A stretch of DNA of 33,475 bases, taken from assembly GCA_035476575.1 (NCBI GenBank), contig DATILL010000043.1:1-33475 (forward strand), read 5' to 3'. Under the pieces are notes generated by a model. It was not told the origin of the DNA. It did no database searches and saw nothing but the letters and a program-made list of their open reading frames with translations. Position 1 is the first letter of the stretch. Each line of letters opens with the position of its first letter. This DNA is from DATILL01 sp035476575 (GTDB lineage Bacteria > Actinomycetota > Actinomycetes > Mycobacteriales > JACQDL01). Below are positions 7,265 through 12,932 of the stretch, one piece after another. Made by a program: the position numbers and the translations under genes.

Positions 7265-7283
7265 AGGCAGGATAGTCTTGCCT
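7265..7283. promoter_or_regulatory. 19-bp dyad in the 165-bp gap after the sulfur operon
   Basis: AGGCAGGA-TAG-TCTTGCCT has 7 of 8 matching arm positions. It looks like an operator half-way between the terminator and the 3' end of the DsrE-like gene. The regulator is unknown; it does not match the IdeR/DtxR consensus well. Confidence 0.3.
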
Positions 7284-7297
7284 ACAGATGGTAACGA

Positions 7298-7310
7298 TCC
7301 AATAGCTGTT
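7298..7310. repeat. AT-rich motif TCCAATAGCTGTT, copy 1
   Basis: Shares 12 of 13 bases with 9474-9486; the core AAYAGCTRTT is palindromic. Read on the minus strand both copies encode Asn-Ser-Tyr-Trp in a short ORF. The function is unknown. Confidence 0.35.
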
Positions 7311-7399
7311 AGTGATCGAGGCGGGGGAGGGAGCCGCAGCCATGACCCCGCTGGCCGTGCGAAGCGCGGGTCCGGGCGGAGACGCGGGAAGTCGCTGGG

Positions 7400-7768
7400 C
7401 TAGTAGACCAGCGCCTGGGCGCCGTCCGACATGATCTCGGCGACGAACACCTGGGCGCCGGCGATCCGTACCCCGGGCAGCACGTCCGCCTCGGTGATGC
7501 CGCGCCGGGCCGCGCACTGGGTGCAGAGCGTGAGCTGACCGCCAGCCAGCACGGCATCGCGCAGGTCGGCCAGGGGGACGGAGTGTGGCAGCGGCTCGAC
7601 GCTCTCCGCCCGGCCGGGCAGCGCGAACCAGCTCGCCTCGCCAGTGAGCCAGAGTGACACCGCCACGCCGGATGCCGTCCCGACCGCACTGACGGTGAAC
7701 GCCTGGACGCAGCGCTCCGGCCCGTCCTCCCCCGCGGTGACCTTCACGACCAGGGTCCGTCCCGCCAT
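7400..7768 (-). CDS. DsrE/DsrF-like small protein
   Basis: A 122-aa protein with a DsrE-type alpha/beta pattern: RTLVVKVTAGEDGPERCVQAFTVSA at the start, VAVSLWLTGEASWFALPG, then LRDAVLAGGQLTLCTQCAARRGI and a C-terminal VFVAEIMSDGAQALVY. The pattern of a Cys-bearing loop (LCTQCA) preceding a short helix is typical of DsrE-fold sulfur carriers. ATG 7768 is the first plausible start. The gene faces the sulfur operon and may also serve sulfur relay, but a DsrE assignment without a search is moderately certain. Confidence 0.75.
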   Translation of the reverse strand: MAGRTLVVKVTAGEDGPERCVQAFTVSAVGTASGVAVSLWLTGEASWFALPGRAESVEPLPHSVPLADLRDAVLAGGQLTLCTQCAARRGITEADVLPGVRIAGAQVFVAEIMSDGAQALVY

Positions 7769-7816
7769 TCCCGAACCGTACCCCCAGCCGGACCAGGCGA
7801 CAGGTGGAGGGGCACT

Positions 7817-7924
7817 ATGCTCGGCCGAATGCAGATGATGTTCCTGTCGATCCTCGTGGCGGCGTTCGCACTGGTCGGCTGGGCCGGGGCCTATGCCGCC
7901 TACCGGCTGGTCGCGGAGCGCTGA
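7817..7924 (+). CDS. 35-residue single-span membrane peptide
   Basis: A short ORF with a clear SD (GGAGG, 6 nt before ATG 7817) encoding MLGRMQMMF followed by SILVAAFALVGWAGAYAAYRL and a basic end. It is one hydrophobic helix with little else. It ends 7 nt before the nitrobindin-like gene, so the two are probably one transcript. No family is recognised. Confidence 0.6.
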   Translation: MLGRMQMMFLSILVAAFALVGWAGAYAAYRLVAER

Positions 7925-7931
7925 CCGCGAC

Positions 7932-8468
7932 ATGGACGACCTTCGGATCCCCGCCGACTCCGTGGACCTGCGTGAGGGACCTGACCTGCATCCGGCGCTG
8001 TCGCCGTTCCTGCCGCTGATCGGGGTCTGGCGTGGCGTCGGCAAGGGTGGCTACCCGACTCTCGCGTCGGACTTCGACTATGGCCAGCAGGTGCGGTTCG
8101 CGCACGACGGCCGGCCGTTCCTCTGCTACGAGGCCAGGAGCTGGCTGCTCTCCGCGGAGGGCGAGGTGATCCGGCCTGCCGCCCGCGAGGTCGGCTGGTG
8201 GCGGCCCGGCCAGGACGGCGAGTTCGAGGTGCTGCTGGCGTATCCGACCGGGATCGTCGAGGTCTACCTCGGCGTCCAGAAGTCCGTGACCCAATGGGAG
8301 ATGTCCACCGACGTGGTCGCTCGGACGCCGACGGCCAAGGAGGTCACCGCCAACCACCGGCTGTACGGCGTTGTCGAGGGTGACCTGCTGTACGCCGTGG
8401 ACATGGCCGCGGTGGGCCAGCCACTGCAGCCACACCTGTCCGCGCGCCTGTCGCGGGTTGCCGGGTAG
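7932..8468 (+). CDS. Nitrobindin-like (FABP/THAP4-type) heme-binding protein
   Basis: A 178-aa beta-barrel of the DUF1794/nitrobindin family (compare Rv0813c). The family signature GVWRGVGKGGYPT lies near residue 35, the body alternates as beta strands, and the distal part has a conserved His in LQPHLSARLSR, which in nitrobindins is the axial heme ligand. Members bind heme and react with NO or peroxynitrite. ATG 7932 was chosen because it begins just before the conserved part; the longer in-frame start at 7893 overlaps the small upstream ORF. Confidence 0.9.
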   Translation: MDDLRIPADSVDLREGPDLHPALSPFLPLIGVWRGVGKGGYPTLASDFDYGQQVRFAHDGRPFLCYEARSWLLSAEGEVIRPAAREVGWWRPGQDGEFEVLLAYPTGIVEVYLGVQKSVTQWEMSTDVVARTPTAKEVTANHRLYGVVEGDLLYAVDMAAVGQPLQPHLSARLSRVAG

Positions 8469-8475
8469 CACGGCG

Positions 8476-9234
8476 GTGCGACCGCGCGCCCCAGCCCTCG
8501 TCGCACTCGCCGTCGTCGTCCTGGCTGGCTGCCAGCCCGGCGCACCGGCGGCCGCCCCCACCCTGACGTCGCCAGGGTCCGCCGTGTCCAGTGGGTCCGC
8601 CACGGCCACACCGGTCGGTCCGGGGCCGACGCCGGCCGAGTCGGTGGCCACCGCGTCGATCACGCCACTCCCGACCAGCAGCCCGCTGCGTGCCACCGAC
8701 GACCAGGCGGCCCTGCTGCTGATCGCGCCGGAGGACCTGCCCACCGGCTATCAGGTCGACCCCGAGATCGGACCGGGCCGGTGGGTTGACCTACCGCCGG
8801 GATGTGCCCCGCTCGACGCGTTCGGCCGGACGCTGGTCACGGCGCCGGTGCGGGCCGCCCGCGGGTTCGTCGGCGGGTCGACCGGGCCGTTCGTCCGGGA
8901 ACGGGTCGCGGTCCTGCCGGGTGCCGCGGCGGACGCACTGGCCAGGCTGGGCGAGGCGGCGCCCCGGTGCTCGACGTACCATAGCCGCGACCCCGACGGC
9001 ACGACCGTGCGGTTCACGGTGAGCCGCGCCGCGAGCGGACAGTACGGCGACCAGACGGTGGCGCTCACCGTGACCGGCAGCTCGGTCGGCAGCGGGACAC
9101 TGGTCAGCATGCTCGCCGTCATCCGCCGGGGGGACACCGTGATCGCCCTGGTCCACGCCGGTCTGGGCCGCCTCGATCGCGAGGTGATGACAACCGCCGC
9201 GGCCGCCGTACAGGCCGCCATCGCGCGGCTCTGA
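8476..9234 (+). CDS. Putative lipoprotein, function unknown
   Basis: A 252-aa exported lipoprotein: signal VRPRAPALVALAVVVLAG with lipobox LAGC, then a Pro/Ser/Thr/Ala-rich linker of about 50 residues and a globular part of about 180. The globular part begins ALLLIAPEDLPTGYQVD, ends with a helix REVMTTAAAAVQAAIARL and carries two Cys (PGCAPL, PRCSTY) that could pair. The general plan recalls PknH-type sensor domains, a weak resemblance. GTG 8476 is 7 nt after the nitrobindin stop, so the genes are probably co-transcribed. Confidence 0.8.
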   Translation: MRPRAPALVALAVVVLAGCQPGAPAAAPTLTSPGSAVSSGSATATPVGPGPTPAESVATASITPLPTSSPLRATDDQAALLLIAPEDLPTGYQVDPEIGPGRWVDLPPGCAPLDAFGRTLVTAPVRAARGFVGGSTGPFVRERVAVLPGAAADALARLGEAAPRCSTYHSRDPDGTTVRFTVSRAASGQYGDQTVALTVTGSSVGSGTLVSMLAVIRRGDTVIALVHAGLGRLDREVMTTAAAAVQAAIARL

Positions 9235-9316
9235 CCATCCGGTTCCGGAAGATCCAGCGGCGCGGCACGACGTTTCGCCGTGTGTACCGCTTGCTGCCGG
9301 CGGCCGTGACCCGCAG

Positions 9317-9390
9317 CGACCCCCGGACTGCTCCGCCGCGGTACGGGTACCGGGGCGGGCCGGCTGGACTGGCCGGCGATCCGGGGGTCG
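9317..9390 (+). terminator. Branched stem structure, possible bidirectional terminator or structured RNA
   Basis: The outer stem CGACCCCCGGA / TCCGGGGGTCG (9317-9327, 9380-9390) is a perfect 11 bp. It encloses two hairpins: CGGTA-CGGG-TACCG (9339-9352) and GCCGGC-loop-GCCGGC (9359-9377). It lies 82 bp after the lipoprotein stop, between convergent genes. Confidence 0.5.
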
Positions 9391-9473
9391 GGTGACTGCG
9401 TGTGTTCGCGCGCCGCTGGTCCAACTCGGCGTGCCGAACCTGGAAAGCGGCTAGCGGACAGCCACCTCACGAG

Positions 9474-9486
9474 TCCAATAGCTATT
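9474..9486. repeat. AT-rich motif TCCAATAGCTATT, copy 2
   Basis: Partner of 7298-7310; contains the perfect 10-bp palindrome AATAGCTATT. It stands out in a high-GC background. Confidence 0.35.
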
Positions 9487-9557
9487 CAACGCTGGACCAC
9501 CTCCCTTCTCGTGTAGCGCGACGCTACGACGGCCGGGTGGGCTCCCGCAACGGCTAA

Positions 9558-10403
9558 TTAGTCCAATGGCGTGGGAACGCCGAGGGCAGCCAGGATCCGT
9601 GTGGTCAGCGGGCTGACCGGGCACGGTTCGCCGTCCAGCGTGCGCACCGGCACCGCACGCCGCACGCTGGACAGCAGCCACAACCCGTCGGCCGCGTGCA
9701 GGTCCGCCACCCGGGCCGGCGAGATCGCGATGCCGAGGCCGAACGCTGGAGCAGCGTCGAACAGCTCCTCCACGGTCACCCCGGCCAGGATCGGCTCTGC
9801 CACCGGGATGGTGTGCAGGGTCTCGCCGACGGCCCAGACCACCGTGCCGGTCGGGCTCTCCAAGACGTGGCCGTCGCTGCTGACGAAGATCACGTCGTCG
9901 GCGTGCCGGGCCTCGGCGTACCGCAGCGCCGCCATGTTCACGGCGTAGGACAGGGTCTTCGCGCCCACCAGCAGCCAGGGCTGGGCGGCCGCGCCGGACG
10001 GCAGCCCCCGGTCGAGGGTGAGGACATGTACGCCGCGCCGACGCTGGGCCACCTTGTCCGGCGCCTGCGGGCCGATCATGCCGAACGCGGTCGGCGGCCC
10101 CTGCTCCGGGCCGCGGGTGAGGACCAGCCGCAGGATCGCCTCGCCGGGATGCGGCCACCCCTCCAGGAGCTGCCCGACCAGCTCGCGCCAGGCCGCCAGG
10201 TCCGGCGCCGGCAGGTCCAGCCGGGCTGCCGAGCGGGCCAGCCGGGCCAGATGGGCGGGTAGCGCGATCGCCGTACCGTCGCGGATCAGAACCGTCTCGA
10301 AGCAGCCATCGCCGCGCAGCAGGCCACGATCGTCGTACCGGACCAGCGGCGCCGCCGGATCCACCAGACCGACACCAAGAACCCCAACTGCGTGAAAACT
10401 CAC
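9558..10403 (-). CDS. pabC: Aminodeoxychorismate lyase (class IV PLP enzyme)
   Basis: A 281-aa fold-type IV PLP enzyme that releases pyruvate from 4-amino-4-deoxychorismate to give p-aminobenzoate for folate. Motifs: DDRGLLRGDGCFETVLI near residue 25, the PLP lysine Lys149 in VGAKTLSYAVNMAALR, and the phosphate-cupping ESPTGTVVWA. The same position in mycobacteria is Rv0812, annotated as an aminodeoxychorismate lyase. D-amino-acid or branched-chain transaminases share the fold, so the substrate is inferred. GTG 10403 has AGGA 4 nt upstream. It is divergent from the Fur-family gene, with 48 bp between starts. Confidence 0.85.
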   Translation of the reverse strand: MSFHAVGVLGVGLVDPAAPLVRYDDRGLLRGDGCFETVLIRDGTAIALPAHLARLARSAARLDLPAPDLAAWRELVGQLLEGWPHPGEAILRLVLTRGPEQGPPTAFGMIGPQAPDKVAQRRRGVHVLTLDRGLPSGAAAQPWLLVGAKTLSYAVNMAALRYAEARHADDVIFVSSDGHVLESPTGTVVWAVGETLHTIPVAEPILAGVTVEELFDAAPAFGLGIAISPARVADLHAADGLWLLSSVRRAVPVRTLDGEPCPVSPLTTRILAALGVPTPLD

Positions 10404-10439
10404 GGGTCCTGAGCGTACGTCGGCCAAACGGTGCGCACC

Positions 10440-10445
10440 TATCAT
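10440..10445 (+). promoter_or_regulatory. -10 element of the Fur-family gene, probably leaderless
   Basis: TATCAT ends 6 nt before ATG 10452 and no SD intervenes, so transcription likely starts at the ATG. Confidence 0.45.
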
Positions 10446-10451
10446 CAACTC

Positions 10452-10868
10452 ATGGCGCCCACCGAGCTGCAGCACGAGCTTCGTGCCCGCGGCTATCGAC
10501 TCACCCCACAGCGTCAGCTCGTGCTCGACGCCATCCGCGGGCTCGGGCACGCGACGCCGGAGTCGATCCTGGCCGAGGTACGCCGGACCGCCCCCGCGGT
10601 GAACATCACCACCGTCTACCGCAACCTGGAGCTGCTCGAACAGCTTGAGCTGGTCCGGCACACCCACCTCGACCACGGCGCGCCCACCTACCATCCGGCC
10701 GAGGACGAGCACGTCCACGTCGTCTGCCGGCACTGCGAGGAGGTGTCCGAGGCGCCGACCGAGCTGGTCGCCGAGGTGGTCAGCCGGCTCGCCGAGGAGC
10801 GCGGGTTCGCGGTGGACGTCGGGCACATCACTATTTTCGGGACGTGTGCACGGTGCCAGGCGAGCTGA
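10452..10868 (+). CDS. Fur-family metalloregulator (Zur/Fur-like)
   Basis: A 138-aa repressor: winged helix in residues 1-80 (RLTPQRQLVLDAIR, then ITTVYRNLELLEQLELV), followed by the metal-binding dimerisation domain with His-rich EDEHVHVVCRHC and the two CxxC pairs of the structural zinc site, CRHC and CARC. The sensed metal (Zn or Fe) cannot be assigned by eye; the length and absence of a long C-terminal tail would suit Zur. The ATG is probably read from a leaderless transcript. The ygfZ start lies inside its last codons, so the two are one operon with the DUF849 gene. Confidence 0.92.
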   Translation: MAPTELQHELRARGYRLTPQRQLVLDAIRGLGHATPESILAEVRRTAPAVNITTVYRNLELLEQLELVRHTHLDHGAPTYHPAEDEHVHVVCRHCEEVSEAPTELVAEVVSRLAEERGFAVDVGHITIFGTCARCQAS

Positions 10869-12067
10869 TCTCGCCGCTGCTGCGGTGGCCCGGCGCGGTG
10901 CCGGGCGAGGGGGTCGACGCGCCGGTCGCGACGCACTACGGCGACCCGCTGCGCGAGCAGCGCACGCTGGCCGGCAGCGCGGGCTGGGTGGACCGGAGCC
11001 ACCGCGGTGTGCTCGCCGTGCCGGGCGTGGACCGGCTCGGCTGGCTGCACGACGTCACCAGCCAGCACCTGCGCGCGCTGCACGACGGCGCGGGCACGGA
11101 GGCACTGGTGCTGTCGCCGCACGGGCACGTCGAGCACCACGCCGTCCTCGCCGACCTGGCCGGCACCACCTGGCTGGACGTCGAGCCGGGCACCGCGCCC
11201 GGGCTGCTGGCCTACCTGGAGTCGATGCGGTTCATGCTGCGGGTCGAGCCCCGCGACGCCACCGGCGAGTGGGCGGTCGTGTCGCTGGTCGGCCCTCGGG
11301 CGGACGCCGTGCTCGAGGCGTTCGGCGGCGCCGTACCGGCCGGGGCGTACGGCGTCGGGCCGCTGGCTGGCGGCGGGTGGGTACGCCGGATGCCGGCGCT
11401 GGGCGGGCCGCCCGATGCGGCCGAGACGATCGAGGCGGTCGACCTGGCGGTGCCGCGCGACCGGCTGGCCGAGGTGGCCGAGCGGCTAACCGCGGCGGGC
11501 GCCGAGCCGGCCGGGCTGTGGGCCTACGAGGCGCTACGGGTGGCGGCCCGCCGGCCGCGGCTCGGGCTGGACACCGACCATCGCACGATCCCGCACGAGG
11601 TGGGCTGGATCGGGGTTGCCGTACACCTCGACAAGGGCTGCTACCGGGGGCAGGAGACCGTGGCCCGGGTACACAACCTGGGCCGGCCGCCGCGCAAGCT
11701 GGTGCTGCTGCACCTGTCCGGGCAGTCCGAGGACCTGCCGATGCCCGGCACCCCGGTCGAGTCGGCCGGCCGGGTGGTCGGCCGGGTGGGTACCGTGGTG
11801 CGGCACCACGAGCTCGGCCAGATCGCGTTGGCCCTTGTGAAGGTGGCGCTGGTGAAGATGGCACCTGTGAAGGTGGCGCCTGTGAAGGTGGCGCCTGCGG
11901 AGATGGCCCTTACGAAACGGTCCGTACCGGATCGAAGCGAGCTGACGGTGCTCGGCGCACCCGCTGCCATCGACCCCGACCCGCATTCCACCGAGCCCGA
12001 CGACGCACCCGGTGCCGGCCGGATCGCCCGCGCCGCGCTGGCCAGGCCGGACGCCCTCCAGCCATGA
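10844..12067 (+). CDS. ygfZ: YgfZ/GcvT-like folate-binding protein with a repeat insertion
   Basis: A 407-aa COG0354 protein, a tetrahydrofolate-dependent factor for Fe-S enzyme maintenance. The signature KGCYRGQETVARVHNLGR is present near residue 265. The N-terminal half has the GcvT-like GWVDRSHRGVLAVPGVDRL. In the C-terminal barrel the normal IALALVKR is replaced by an expanded VK-x-A tract (residues about 330-357) made of five 15-bp units; the coding frame is kept. GTG 10844 overlaps the Fur gene by 25 nt; GTG 10853 is an alternative. The stop overlaps the next start (ATGA). Confidence 0.9.
   Translation: MCTVPGELISPLLRWPGAVPGEGVDAPVATHYGDPLREQRTLAGSAGWVDRSHRGVLAVPGVDRLGWLHDVTSQHLRALHDGAGTEALVLSPHGHVEHHAVLADLAGTTWLDVEPGTAPGLLAYLESMRFMLRVEPRDATGEWAVVSLVGPRADAVLEAFGGAVPAGAYGVGPLAGGGWVRRMPALGGPPDAAETIEAVDLAVPRDRLAEVAERLTAAGAEPAGLWAYEALRVAARRPRLGLDTDHRTIPHEVGWIGVAVHLDKGCYRGQETVARVHNLGRPPRKLVLLHLSGQSEDLPMPGTPVESAGRVVGRVGTVVRHHELGQIALALVKVALVKMAPVKVAPVKVAPAEMALTKRSVPDRSELTVLGAPAAIDPDPHSTEPDDAPGAGRIARAALARPDALQP
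11837..11911 (+). repeat. 15-bp in-frame minisatellite inside ygfZ (5 units)
   Basis: Units at 11837, 11852, 11867, 11882 and 11897; consensus GTGAAGGTGGCGCCT. Units 3 and 4 are identical, the others differ by one or a few bases. The repeat encodes Val-Lys-Val/Met-Ala-Pro/Leu. Confidence 0.9.
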
Positions 12068-12912
12068 CCCCAGCGCCGGCCACGGCCGGCACGATCATCA
12101 CGGTCGCGCCCACCGGCGCGGAGACCGCGAAGTCCGACGCCCCCGGGCTCCCGGTCACCCTCGACGAGCTGGTGCGCACCGCCCAGGACTGCGCCCGGCT
12201 GGGCGCAAGCGTGATCCACGTGCACGTCCGCGACGACGACGGCAAGCCCACGCTGGACCTCGCCCGGCTGACCGACACCGTGGCGGCGCTGCGCGCGGCG
12301 ACCGAGCTGGTCGTGCAGATCTCCTCCGGCGGCGCGGTGACCGACAGCGAGGAGGATCGGCTGCGGGTGCTGGACGCTGGGCCGGACAGCGCGAGCTGCA
12401 CGATGGGCACGGTGAACTTCGGCCGCGACGTGTTTCTCAACCGGTGGGACCTCATCGTCGAGCTGCACACCCGGATGCGGGACCGGCGGATCGTGCCGGA
12501 GTACGAGATCTTCGACCTGGGCCAGCTCGCCAGCCTGGCCCGGCTGCTGGACCGGCACGGCCCCCCGTACGGCGGGCACGTGCACTGCGACCTGGTGCTG
12601 GGCGTGCCCGGAGGGCTGCCGGGGACCGCCCAGGCGCTGGTCGCCGCGGTCCAGGCACTGCCGGCCGGGGCGACGTTCTCCGCCACCGGCGTCGGGCGCA
12701 GCACCCTGCCGGTCGCGTTGGCCGCGCTGTCCGCGGGCGGGCACCTGCGGGTCGGCATGGAGGACACGCTGACCTACGCGCCTGGCGAGCCGGTGCGGGA
12801 CAACGCCCAGCTTGTCGCGCGGGCGGCCGGCCTGTCCCGCATCGCGCAGCGCCCTCCGCTGCCGGTCGACGCCGCCCGGACCCTGCTCGGCGTGCGGCCC
12901 CGGTACTCCTGA
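12064..12912 (+). CDS. BKACE family (DUF849) beta-keto acid cleavage enzyme
   Basis: A 282-aa TIM-barrel enzyme of the 3-keto-5-aminohexanoate cleavage family: a Zn-dependent Claisen-type condensation of a beta-keto acid with acetyl-CoA. Metal ligands are visible as HxH in SVIHVHVRD (near residue 55) and in GGHVHCD; early TIITVAPTGAETAKSDAPGL and late VGMEDTLTYAPGEPVRDN are family-typical. The substrate cannot be told. Its start overlaps the ygfZ stop. It converges on the AAA ATPase gene, with 20 bp between. Confidence 0.92.
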   Translation: MTPAPATAGTIITVAPTGAETAKSDAPGLPVTLDELVRTAQDCARLGASVIHVHVRDDDGKPTLDLARLTDTVAALRAATELVVQISSGGAVTDSEEDRLRVLDAGPDSASCTMGTVNFGRDVFLNRWDLIVELHTRMRDRRIVPEYEIFDLGQLASLARLLDRHGPPYGGHVHCDLVLGVPGGLPGTAQALVAAVQALPAGATFSATGVGRSTLPVALAALSAGGHLRVGMEDTLTYAPGEPVRDNAQLVARAAGLSRIAQRPPLPVDAARTLLGVRPRYS

Positions 12913-12932
12913 TCACGCGGGCCGGGCTCGCC

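Larger units (their letters stand above)
9235..9557. other. 323-bp gap between lipoprotein and pabC 3' ends
   Basis: No convincing gene. It holds a branched inverted-repeat structure (9317-9390), the second AATAGCTATT palindrome (9477-9486), a 6-bp hairpin GTAGCG-CGA-CGCTAC (9513-9527) just downstream of pabC, and a possible 12-codon minus-strand ORF starting TTG 9489 with an SD-like GGGAGG. Confidence 0.5.

Noticed and set aside
11837..11911. CRISPR-like array
   Set aside because: Units are adjacent without spacers and keep the reading frame; this is a coding minisatellite. No CRISPR array was seen in the window.
11832..11930. His-rich repeat protein on the minus strand (RHLH repeats)
   Set aside because: It is the reverse reading of the ygfZ 15-bp repeat; the surrounding plus-strand frame is the conserved one.
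10645..12063. Long Arg/Ala-rich extension in frame with the DUF849 gene
   Set aside because: It overlaps the Fur-family and ygfZ genes in another frame. Family-like sequence begins only at ATG 12064, which overlaps the ygfZ stop by 4 nt.
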